15,454 bases of DNA from Verrucomicrobiia bacterium (GTDB lineage: Bacteria > Verrucomicrobiota > Verrucomicrobiia > Limisphaerales > UBA11358). The stretch spans positions 1 through 15,454 of the forward strand of contig JASHVW010000099.1 in assembly GCA_030044395.1 (NCBI GenBank), written 5' to 3'. The translations under genes were made by a program, and so were the position numbers. The notes beneath the pieces are model-generated. The model had not been told where the DNA came from. It saw only the letters and a list, made by a program, of their open reading frames with translations, and did no database searches. This document shows positions 7,504 to 15,129 of the stretch, piece by piece. How positions within the stretch are numbered: the first letter of the stretch is position 1; the number at the start of each line of letters is the position of its first letter.

Positions 7504-7853
7504 GCATTCAAAAAGGCGGAGGATTTGCCCGGGGGCGACCGCCGCCGCATTTTCCCGCGTTTTCAGGGCGAAAATTTCGAGCGTAATTTCAGGCTGACGG
7601 AAAAATCCAGGCGCTGGCAAAACGGAAAGGATGCACGGCGGCGCAACTGGCGCTCGCCTGGGTGCTCGCCCAGGGTGAAGACGTGGTTCCCATTCCCGGC
7701 ACAAAACGCCGGCAATATCTCGAAGAAAATGCCGGCTCGATAATTGTGGAATTGACGGCATCGGATTTGAAGGAAATTTCCGCCGCCGCGCCAATCAGAG
7801 CCGCCGCCGTCTTGTGTTACCCGGAACAGGCCATGCAGGCGGTGAACCGATAA
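7504..7853 (+). pseudogene. Truncated, frameshifted aldo/keto reductase remnant
   Basis: The C-terminal third (about 115 residues) of an NADPH-dependent aldo/keto reductase is readable in two frames. In the first frame (7504-7605) it reads FKKAEDLP then FPRFQGENFERNF and LTEK. In the second (about 7605-7850) it reads IQALAKRKG, AAQLALAWVLAQGEDVV, PIPGTKRRQYLEEN, and ends AMQAVNR before TAA. The PIPGTK motif is the coenzyme-binding signature of the AKR C-terminus. Adding one A to the run GGAAAAATCC (7599-7608) restores a continuous and family-like LTEKIQALAKRKG, so a single-base deletion, or a sequencing error, explains the frame change. The N-terminal two thirds, including the catalytic Tyr and Lys, are absent: the same frame upstream of 7504 shows no AKR similarity and soon meets the terminator. 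The remnant is therefore a decayed gene even if the frameshift is an error. Confidence 0.75.
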
Positions 7854-7922
7854 CGACGGTCCTTTCTTTGAACAAAATTCACTGGCGGCGGTCGGCTATT
7901 GCGATAGCATGAGCTTCCTTTC

Positions 7923-10900
7923 ATGAAAATTAAGCTGTTTTTTGGTTTCATCATATTGGCGGCGGCTGTGACGGCTTCACGTGTTTTTGCCGACGACAAG
8001 GATTTCGCGGGCTCCGAATGGGCGCCGGTGGATATACAATCGGTCCTGGCCGCGGCGGCGCAAATCACGTTGCAAAATTATCCGAACTGCGACTCGGCCA
8101 TTGTCGAGGAAAAAAGCGTCCGCGACTATAATGCCGACGGCACCGGTGCCGCTCAGGACGAAACTTTCACGAAAGTTCTGACGGAAAAAGGCAAACGCGA
8201 CAACCGCGAGTTTTCTCTTTCGTTCATGCTGCCATATTTTACAGTCTCGGTGCCCGTCCTGGAAGTCATCAAACCAGACGGCACGGTTATTCCGGTGGAT
8301 GTGCCGGCCAATTCCAAGGAGTCCATTGACAACAGTCAGATGGCGGAAAATATTTACGACCCCAACGACAAGGTTTTTACCGTGAGCATTCCGCAATTGG
8401 ACGTTGGAGACGTGGTGCATGTCATCGCGCGCCAAACGGTGCAGCGCTCCATCATGCCGGACGAATTCGACGATGAAAATATCTTTGAAGGCAGCAGTTA
8501 CATCCGGCATTGGTCCTACGAAGTCCATGCGCCGGCGAATTTGCCGCTCGTCAGCATCGGTTTGCGCGATGAACTTCCCGGAACGGTTTCCGCCGCCACG
8601 CAAACCAATGGCGCTTCGGTGGATTATCGCTGGGTGGCCAGCAATGTCCCCCGCATGTTCGACGAACCCGGAATGCCACCTTATGATGAGGTGCTACAGC
8701 GGCTCTTCGTAAGCACGGTGCCCACCTGGCAGGACGTTTCGAAATGGTATTGGAACTTGAGCCTGCCGCACCTCGAAGCCTACACGCCGGCAATGGTCCA
8801 GAAAGTCGCCGATTTGACCAACAACCAGCCGACGGACATGGACAAGATCAAGGCGCTTTTTTATTACGCCTCGAAAAACATCCGTTATACGGGCGAGACC
8901 TTGGAGACCAACCGGCCCGGTTTCGAACCGCATGATGTTTGCATCACCTTCGCGGATAAATACGGAGTTTGCCGGGACAAGGCGGGTTTGCTTGTGGAAA
9001 TGCTGCGGCTGGCTGGTTTCCAGGCATATCCAGTCCTGATTAACATCGGCGCCAAGCGTGACCCCCATGTGCCCCAACCGGATTTCAACCACGCCATCGT
9101 CGCCGTGGAATTGACGAAGGGCCGGTATATCCTGATGGATCCCACCGATGAAAACACTCGCGAATTGCTGCCCGCGTACGACGGCAACCGCAGCTACCTC
9201 GTCTGCAAGCCGCAAGGCGAAACATTGCGCATCAGCCCGGTGCCGCCGGCGGACGAGAACCTCTTGATCGTGAATACTACCGGCACACTCGACGCCGACG
9301 GCCACTTCGACGCCACCTCGGAAATTTCATTCGCAGGCGTCAACGACGATGAGTATCGGAATGGCTTCGCCCAGTTGCGGCCGGATGAAATCAAACACTT
9401 TTTTGAAGGGCGTCTCAAGGATGCGATTCCCGGCCTGAAATTAACGTCGCTCACCATCACGCCGGAGAATATTCTCGACACCTCGGTACCCCTGCAGGCG
9501 GAATTGAGATACACCGCCGACGGCCTGACTGCCATCGGCGGCAACCTCGCGATTGTCAGTGTGCCGTGGATTGCGAAGAATTTGGGCGTGGCCAACGCCA
9601 TCCTCAACGGCGACGTGGGGCTGCAGAAGAGAAAGTATCCGCTGGAGATTGATTTTACCTGCGGTGTTCGCGAGGAAATGTCATTGAAACTGGCCGGCGG
9701 ATTCGCCGCGCCGCTGTCCATCCCGGCGTTTTCCGGATTTAACGACGACAGCGTGGCCTACGACGAAAACGCCGTGTTCACGAACGACTCGCTCAATTGT
9801 TCCCGGCAATTCATCTTGAAGACTGTCGAATTTTCACCCGCCCAATATCTTCGCCTGAAACAAACCCTCAAGGAAATGGATTATGACTGGCGGAAAAACC
9901 TCATCCTGTCCTTGAACTCCGGCGGCGTGAAGGAAGCGATGGCTGTGGCCAAATTCTCCGCCCAGGCCGCCCCGGCTTGCGATGCCGAAATTCTTTACGA
10001 CCATAAAACCCTGCAGGTCAAGGACGCGCACACGGCCGTTTACCGCGTGACTTACTCCAAGCGCATCCTGACTTATAACGGCAAAATAAACGAGTCCGAG
10101 GTCAAGATTGAATATAATCCGGCGTGCGAAGACGCCAAAATCCTCCGGGGCACCGTCACTTCTCCCGACGGCAGCCGCCATGAAATTTCCCCAGCCGGAA
10201 TCAACCTGATGGACCAGGGCTGGAACGCCGGGGCTAAACGTTATACCGGCGGCAAAGTGCTCGTCGCCAGCCTGCCCGGCGTGGAAATCGGTTCGATTAT
10301 TGAAGTGGAATACGAAGTGACCATGCACAACAAGCCGTTCGTGACGGGCTTCGAGCCGTTCCAGTTCCCCGAAACGCTCGACGGAAAGTCCTTCACTCTG
10401 ACCGCCCCGGCGAATGTCAGGGTTCGAATGATGACAACCGGCAAACCGGGCGTGGTGACTGAATCTGAAAAAACATCTTATGGGGCCACCACGATTGATT
10501 GGCAGGCGACGAACGTCCCGGCGTTGCCGTCTGAACAGCAATTGCCGCCTGATTGGAATTATGATGCCGGCGTACAATATTTTGTCGGCAATATCGCAGA
10601 TTATTGGAGAGCGTTGAGTGACGCCATGCTGGCGCGCGCCAAAAATTCCACCAATGCCTCGACACTCGCCCGCCAATTGACTATGTCCGCCAAAACGAGA
10701 TTCGACGCCGTGAATGCCATTCGTGACTTTATCGCCCAAAATATCCGCGATGCCGGTCCGTCGTTCACCACGCTGCCGCTGACAGAGCTTTCGGACGCCG
10801 ACACGACGTTGGCCGACGGTTACGGCCACGCCGCCGACCGCGCCATTCTCTATTATGCGATGCTTTCCGCCGCCGGTTTTTCACCTGAATTTGTCATGGC

Positions 10901-11753
10901 CTCCGCGTTGCCGCCGGTCAAGGGCATTGACCGCGTCGCCCGATCTTTTCCGCTGCCTGGCGATTTTCAAACGCCCCTCGTCCGGATTTCTCTGGACGGC
11001 GATTCTTACTATTTGAACGACACCGACCAGTATTCGCAATTCGGCACGACAGGCTTCAATGACAAACTCGCCGTGGTATTAACCAGTCAAAAAATGGAGA
11101 TCATCCGCGCGGCTAAAAATTGCGGCGACAAGACGGAAATCGTTTATGCCGTGGCGCTTTCCACCGATGGCACGGCCCGCCTTAAAATCTCGCGGTATTT
11201 CTATGGAGAAGATTACAACGGCGCGCACAAATTTTTTGCCGAACTGCCGCCGGAAGAGCGGAACCACTATTTCCAGGAAGCCGTTTCACGCGTGGCCCAA
11301 GGCGCCAGGGCCGTCGGCGGCCTCACCACCCGCTTCGACACCTATCCGGGCTTGGAGGAATTTACCGTGGAATGGAACGATTACGGCGTGGTGGATGGAA
11401 AATATCTTTATTTTAACCTCCCATTTACCCCATCGTTTTTGGACGCGCCCGCTGACCAGCGCTCGCTGCCGCTGTTCATTGCCGATGAAAATGAACAAAT
11501 TGTTCGCGCTGAAATTGAATGGCCCGCGGATTACCGCGAGACGGGAATTCTGCCCCGGAGCGAAGAATTCACCGCACCTGGCGGGTCGCAGGTCCGCATT
11601 ACCTGCCGTTGCGCCGACGGCAACTGTGTCATTACTGACGATTTTCACACCGCCCCGGCGGTCATCGCTTCCCAAAACTATCCCAAACTGCTGGACATTC
11701 AATCCGCCCTCGGTCAACGATCGGAAATCACGTTTTTACTGGAGAAGGAATAG
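7923..11753 (+). CDS. Giant exported protein, two DUF3857-transglutaminase-like modules
   Basis: A 1276-residue protein with a signal peptide (residues 1-23, ending VFA). Module 1 has a DUF3857 beta domain (about 55-250), then a transglutaminase-like domain (about 290-415) with Cys350 in YGVCRDKA, His390 in FNHAI and Asp406 in LMDPTDE, the papain-like triad, and then a beta region (about 445-640). Module 2 repeats the plan: DUF3857 (about 685-870), a transglutaminase-like fold (about 925-1040), and a tail (about 1070-1276). In module 2 the aligned positions are Ala970 (YGHAADRA), Thr1017 (FQTPL) and Asp1033 (YLNDTD), so it should not be catalytic. Members of this family usually have one module of about 600-700 residues, so this looks like a duplication or fusion. 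Its substrate is unknown; a periplasmic protease, amidase or crosslinking role is possible. It is monocistronic, 69 bp after the AKR remnant, and overlaps the phosphatase gene tail to tail by 26 bp. Confidence 0.85.
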   Translation: MKIKLFFGFIILAAAVTASRVFADDKDFAGSEWAPVDIQSVLAAAAQITLQNYPNCDSAIVEEKSVRDYNADGTGAAQDETFTKVLTEKGKRDNREFSLSFMLPYFTVSVPVLEVIKPDGTVIPVDVPANSKESIDNSQMAENIYDPNDKVFTVSIPQLDVGDVVHVIARQTVQRSIMPDEFDDENIFEGSSYIRHWSYEVHAPANLPLVSIGLRDELPGTVSAATQTNGASVDYRWVASNVPRMFDEPGMPPYDEVLQRLFVSTVPTWQDVSKWYWNLSLPHLEAYTPAMVQKVADLTNNQPTDMDKIKALFYYASKNIRYTGETLETNRPGFEPHDVCITFADKYGVCRDKAGLLVEMLRLAGFQAYPVLINIGAKRDPHVPQPDFNHAIVAVELTKGRYILMDPTDENTRELLPAYDGNRSYLVCKPQGETLRISPVPPADENLLIVNTTGTLDADGHFDATSEISFAGVNDDEYRNGFAQLRPDEIKHFFEGRLKDAIPGLKLTSLTITPENILDTSVPLQAELRYTADGLTAIGGNLAIVSVPWIAKNLGVANAILNGDVGLQKRKYPLEIDFTCGVREEMSLKLAGGFAAPLSIPAFSGFNDDSVAYDENAVFTNDSLNCSRQFILKTVEFSPAQYLRLKQTLKEMDYDWRKNLILSLNSGGVKEAMAVAKFSAQAAPACDAEILYDHKTLQVKDAHTAVYRVTYSKRILTYNGKINESEVKIEYNPACEDAKILRGTVTSPDGSRHEISPAGINLMDQGWNAGAKRYTGGKVLVASLPGVEIGSIIEVEYEVTMHNKPFVTGFEPFQFPETLDGKSFTLTAPANVRVRMMTTGKPGVVTESEKTSYGATTIDWQATNVPALPSEQQLPPDWNYDAGVQYFVGNIADYWRALSDAMLARAKNSTNASTLARQLTMSAKTRFDAVNAIRDFIAQNIRDAGPSFTTLPLTELSDADTTLADGYGHAADRAILYYAMLSAAGFSPEFVMASALPPVKGIDRVARSFPLPGDFQTPLVRISLDGDSYYLNDTDQYSQFGTTGFNDKLAVVLTSQKMEIIRAAKNCGDKTEIVYAVALSTDGTARLKISRYFYGEDYNGAHKFFAELPPEERNHYFQEAVSRVAQGARAVGGLTTRFDTYPGLEEFTVEWNDYGVVDGKYLYFNLPFTPSFLDAPADQRSLPLFIADENEQIVRAEIEWPADYRETGILPRSEEFTAPGGSQVRITCRCADGNCVITDDFHTAPAVIASQNYPKLLDIQSALGQRSEITFLLEKE

Positions 11754-13368
11754 CTTGTCGTGCGGCGAGTTCCATCCCCACCATGCAGACGTCATCTTCA
11801 AATTCGTGGCTGATGGAAAAGGCGAGGACTTCTTCAAGCAGTTTGTCGAAAAGCTCGCTAGTAGGTTTCTCAATCAGATTTCTCACATCCGCCATCAATC
11901 GTTCCTGTGTGTAAAGTTCTTCATTGGGCCCTTGCACTTCGTAAATGCCGTCGGTGAACAGTATCAGCAAGTCGCCGGGCCTCAATTGGATTTCCGTCAT
12001 CTGGTACGGTGGATCATCGAACAATCCGAGCGCGGGTTGGCCGTGTCCCGACGCATTGGAAAGGGCGCGGACGGACCTTTCAGAACGGCGCACTAACAGC
12101 GGCTTCGGGTGTCCGGCGTTGGCAAAGCGCATCATGCCGGTCCTCCAATTGGCGGTAAGATAGAATGCCGTGGTGAGCATTGGCGACCCCGTCGTCTTCA
12201 AAATATTGCACAAGTCGGAGTTGAGCTTGCGCAGAAACATTCCCGGGTCATGCGCGAGTGCTTTCAATTCCTCGGCCAGCGCGCGAATCATCGCCGTGAC
12301 CAGCGCCGCGCGAATCCCATGTCCTGTCACATCGCAAATCAGCACGGCCGCCTCTTCATCGGAAAGCGAATTCACGCTGAAAAAATCGCCGCTGACGGCT
12401 TCGGCAGGTTGATAACGGTGCACAAATTTCAGGGCACTTTGCTCAGACCCGGCATTCGGCGGGAATATCGGATATTGCTGTGGCAGCATGGTGAATTGGA
12501 TTTCGCGGGCCATCCGCAAATTGTCCTCCATGAGCTGGTTTTTGGCCCGCAACTCCTCGCGGCTCCGCGACAGTTCGTCAGTGGCGCGCCGGATTTGTTC
12601 CTCCGCATGCTTTTGTTCGGTGATGTCCTCGACGGTGCCTTCGTAATACAGCAATTTTCCCTGAGTGTCGCGGACCGCGCGGCAGTTCTCCGATATCCAG
12701 ATGATGGTATCGTCTTTGCGATAGATTCTCGACTCAAAGCCGCTCAACGTGTCGTGTTCCTGCATCAGGCGGATGAATTCCTCGCGCCGGCCCTCCTCGA
12801 CGTACAGTTTGCGGGCAATGTCGGTAATGCTGGCCATCAACTCTGCGGGCGAATCGTATCCGTAAATGCGCGCGAGTGCGACGTTGGCCAGCAGGTAATG
12901 TCCGTCCGGTGTCGTGCGGAAAACGCCTTCCACCAGATGATCAAAAACCCCATAATAATTGTCTTTTTCTTCAATCAACGCCACGTGTTCGGCATGGCGT
13001 TCCACCGCGCAGCAAAAAACCCTGCGCAGCGTCGCGGCCTCCAGATCCTCTTCGGCCAAATAATCCTGCGCCCCGGCGCGGACCACGTCGGCTGCGAAAT
13101 TACCGTCCTTACTGGCGCTCATCGCGATAATCGGAAGACGTGGGGCTTGAACAGCCAGCAGAGTCAGTTGTTCCAGTCCCTCCTTCCCACCGGAAAGATC
13201 GAACAATGCCGCGTCGAAGGAATTATGCCCGAGTTGGGATAGTGCGGCATTGACCGTTGGCACAATTGATAAGTCGGTTTTTCCGCCTTCGCGCAACAAG
13301 TTGCCAAGGCGGTGTGCCAATGGTTCGTTTTGCCCGATCCATAGAATTTTCATCAGGACAGATTCCAT
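11728..13368 (-). CDS. Receiver-PAS-SpoIIE (PP2C) serine phosphatase
   Basis: A 546-residue cytoplasmic signalling protein with three domains. Residues 6-125 form a receiver-like domain with the phospho-acceptor candidate Asp57 (AALFDLSGG). It is atypical, however: the acidic pair after strand 1 is replaced (WIGQNE) and the usual Lys near strand 5 is Glu (QDYLAEEDL). Residues 137-253 are a PAS domain with a PAC-like end (YYEGTVEDITEQK). A coiled coil (about 250-292, rich in Glu and Arg) leads to a SpoIIE/RsbU-type PP2C phosphatase (about 295-535). Its metal-binding aspartates are visible in SGDFF (Asp328), CDVTGHG (Asp346), FTDG (Asp473) and EDDV (Asp525/Asp526). Such proteins usually dephosphorylate an anti-sigma-factor antagonist; no partner gene is present here. 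The ATG at 13368 has a GAGAG just upstream; an ATG five codons later is an alternative. It follows the PilT cluster on the same strand after 101 bp. Confidence 0.93.
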   Translation of the reverse strand: MESVLMKILWIGQNEPLAHRLGNLLREGGKTDLSIVPTVNAALSQLGHNSFDAALFDLSGGKEGLEQLTLLAVQAPRLPIIAMSASKDGNFAADVVRAGAQDYLAEEDLEAATLRRVFCCAVERHAEHVALIEEKDNYYGVFDHLVEGVFRTTPDGHYLLANVALARIYGYDSPAELMASITDIARKLYVEEGRREEFIRLMQEHDTLSGFESRIYRKDDTIIWISENCRAVRDTQGKLLYYEGTVEDITEQKHAEEQIRRATDELSRSREELRAKNQLMEDNLRMAREIQFTMLPQQYPIFPPNAGSEQSALKFVHRYQPAEAVSGDFFSVNSLSDEEAAVLICDVTGHGIRAALVTAMIRALAEELKALAHDPGMFLRKLNSDLCNILKTTGSPMLTTAFYLTANWRTGMMRFANAGHPKPLLVRRSERSVRALSNASGHGQPALGLFDDPPYQMTEIQLRPGDLLILFTDGIYEVQGPNEELYTQERLMADVRNLIEKPTSELFDKLLEEVLAFSISHEFEDDVCMVGMELAARQAIPSPVKT

Positions 13369-13390
13369 CGTCTCTCAAAAACATACAGGG

Positions 13391-13407
13391 TTGCGGCGCT
13401 GCCGCAA
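13391..13407. other. Perfect hairpin upstream of the SpoIIE phosphatase gene
   Basis: TTGCGGC and GCCGCAA arms (7 bp) flank a 3-nt loop. On the minus strand a TTTTT run follows about 9 nt later, immediately before the GAGAG and ATG of the phosphatase gene. It may be an attenuator or weak terminator after the upstream gene, or a regulatory hairpin in the phosphatase leader. It also overlaps a TTGCGG/TATGTT promoter-like pair with 16-bp spacing. Confidence 0.4.
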
Positions 13408-13469
13408 GTGAGGAGCACTTCGCCCAAGGGATCAAATAAATTGGAAGCCTGCAAGGTTGCCGGGCGCCG

Positions 13470-13931
13470 TTACAGCCGCGCAATGCGGCTTTGCACTTCG
13501 CGAAAGCTATGAAGAAAGAGTTCGTTGTCGGCGACGGCCTTTTCCACGAGCGGCCTTAGCATCGCAACCTCCGAGCCGTTGATGACAGCGTGGGCGCTTT
13601 GCTGAAAAGCCTGCATGGGGTCGAGCGTTTGATACCCATCGCCCAGCAAAATGATCGTGGTATGGCGACGCCGGCCCATTGGCATGGTCTGCAACGATTT
13701 CAAAGAAATGTTCTCCTCGGGCGTGTTGGCGGCGAATAATTCTTCCATCACCACGAGTTGATAGGCCACCTGGCTGAAACGGGTGGAAAACTCGTCGTGC
13801 GCGGCGACGGCATGAATTTTATACCCCAGATCCTGCAAAACCGTTTTCACGGTGTCCATCCAGGCTGGACGTGAACAGGCAATGAGCGCCGGGCGATCAG
13901 ACGCGCTGATAAAATCAAACGACTCGGACAT
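13470..13931 (-). CDS. Small receiver-like protein lacking the phospho-acceptor Asp
   Basis: A 153-residue hypothetical protein without signal peptide. It shows a receiver-like alternation: strand PALIAC (14-19), helix (24-36), strand YKIHAVA (37-43), helix, strand YQLVVMEEL (57-65), strand TTIILLGDG (91-99), helix, strand AHAVING (113-119), and a C-terminal helix. At the end of strand 3, where a response regulator has its Asp, there is Glu63-Glu64. The acidic pair after strand 1 is also replaced (CSRPAW). It is best read as a pseudo-receiver that works by protein contact; glutamate might mimic a phosphorylated state. It starts 1 bp after the stop of the second PilT gene, so the two are almost certainly cotranscribed and it may regulate the PilT motors. 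Receiver fold is inferred from pattern, not from a search; I do not recognise a named family. Confidence 0.7.
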   Translation of the reverse strand: MSESFDFISASDRPALIACSRPAWMDTVKTVLQDLGYKIHAVAAHDEFSTRFSQVAYQLVVMEELFAANTPEENISLKSLQTMPMGRRRHTTIILLGDGYQTLDPMQAFQQSAHAVINGSEVAMLRPLVEKAVADNELFLHSFREVQSRIARL

Positions 13932-13932
13932 T

Positions 13933-15126
13933 TTATTTGAATTTTAAGGTTGGCTTCGATTGGGCATCCACCGACCCGGTCGGTTTCATTTTGAGGGAGC
14001 CGAAGGTGGAAACGACTTCACCGCGCTCTTTTTTGATGTTGTCTATGGCGCGCGAGACGACGCCGCGTTTGGTGCAAAAAAGCCTGGCGGTCTCCTCGGT
14101 AATAAGGCCCTTTTCAAACGCCTCAATGCACGCGTGGTCGAAGTTGCGCCAGCCAAACGGGTGGCTGGCCTCGATAATTTCGTAAAAGGTCTTCCCTTCG
14201 CTTTCGCCGAGCCGGATGGACTCCTCAGTGCGGAGGTTGTGCCCCATGATTTCGATGAGGGCAAAGCGACCGCCGCTAACCTTAGGCGCAAGCCGCTGGC
14301 TGATAATCCACCGCAACGAATCGGCGAGCCGAATCCTGATTTGCTCCTGCTCCTCCGGAGAAAACATGCCGAGGATGCGGTTGATAGTTTCGCCGGCGTT
14401 AATGGTATGGAGGGTGCTTAAAACCAGATGGCCGGTTTCCGCGGCGCTCAGGGCAATTTTCACCGTGTCCTGATCGCGCATTTCACCCACGAGAATCACC
14501 TTGGGCGCCTGGCGCAACGCCGCGCGCAGCCCGTTTGAAAAGTTGTCGAAATCCACTCCCAGTTCGCGCTGGTTGAATGTGGACTTCATGTGCGGATGCA
14601 CAAATTCCACCGGGTCTTCCAGAGTAACAATGTGGACAGCCTTGGCCTGATTGATTTCGTTGAGCAAGGCGGCCAGGGTCGTGGTCTTGCCGGAACCGGT
14701 GGCGCCCGTCACCAGCACCAAGCCGGTTTTTTCCTTGGGGATTTGCTTGAATATCTCCGGCATATTCAGCTTTTCCAGCGTGGGAATCACGGTGTTCAAT
14801 TGCCGGCAAACAATGGAATAATTTCCCCGCTGCGAAAAAACATTGACGCGGAAGCGGGCCTTCTCCGAAAGAGCGTAGGCGGCGTCGCAGGAACCGTGGC
14901 GTAACAGGTATTCCAGATGTTGCAAATTGTCGCCGATGAGATTAAGGGCGATCATTTCGGTCTGGAAGGGAGTGAGTTTTTCAATCGGCGGATCGAAAGG
15001 CACCGGCTTGAGTTCGCCGTAGGACTCCACCTGGAGCGGGCGGTCAACGGTGAAAAGCAAATCCGAAACCTCGGGCTGTGCCGCCCGCATCACGTTCATG
15101 ATTCTGTCCAGTTCGGGGCGTCGCAT
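13933..15126 (-). CDS. pilT: PilT-type twitching motility ATPase (complete paralogue)
   Basis: A 397-residue hexameric ATPase of the PilT/GspE secretion superfamily that powers retraction of type IV pili at the inner membrane. The N-terminal PAS-like domain includes SDLLFTVDRP (21-30). The motor domain shows Walker A GATGSGKT (141-148), the Asp box TLEDPVEF (168-175), Walker B with the retraction-ATPase form VILVGEMRD (210-218, catalytic Glu215), and the His box STLHT (237-241). The C-terminal domain runs to about 365, then a lysine-rich tail. It lies 3 bp downstream of another PilT-like gene and 1 bp upstream of the pseudo-receiver gene, so all three form one tight operon. With two PilT-like genes side by side, one may serve as a PilU-like accessory ATPase; the sequence alone does not decide which. 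No Shine-Dalgarno is seen before the ATG. Confidence 0.96.
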   Translation of the reverse strand: MRRPELDRIMNVMRAAQPEVSDLLFTVDRPLQVESYGELKPVPFDPPIEKLTPFQTEMIALNLIGDNLQHLEYLLRHGSCDAAYALSEKARFRVNVFSQRGNYSIVCRQLNTVIPTLEKLNMPEIFKQIPKEKTGLVLVTGATGSGKTTTLAALLNEINQAKAVHIVTLEDPVEFVHPHMKSTFNQRELGVDFDNFSNGLRAALRQAPKVILVGEMRDQDTVKIALSAAETGHLVLSTLHTINAGETINRILGMFSPEEQEQIRIRLADSLRWIISQRLAPKVSGGRFALIEIMGHNLRTEESIRLGESEGKTFYEIIEASHPFGWRNFDHACIEAFEKGLITEETARLFCTKRGVVSRAIDNIKKERGEVVSTFGSLKMKPTGSVDAQSKPTLKFK

Positions 15127-15129
15127 AAT

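Noticed and set aside
9834..10829. Open frame of 331 codons antisense to the giant exported protein gene
   Set aside because: Glycine/arginine/histidine-rich translation without recognisable motifs, while the opposite frame has signal peptide and paired domains.
11146..12096. Open frame of 316 codons spanning the end of the giant gene and the phosphatase gene
   Set aside because: Runs out of frame with one real gene and antisense to another, with no family features.
12109..13242. Open frame of 377 codons antisense to the SpoIIE phosphatase gene
   Set aside because: Shadow of a gene whose receiver, PAS and PP2C motifs are clear; no domain seen in the antisense product.
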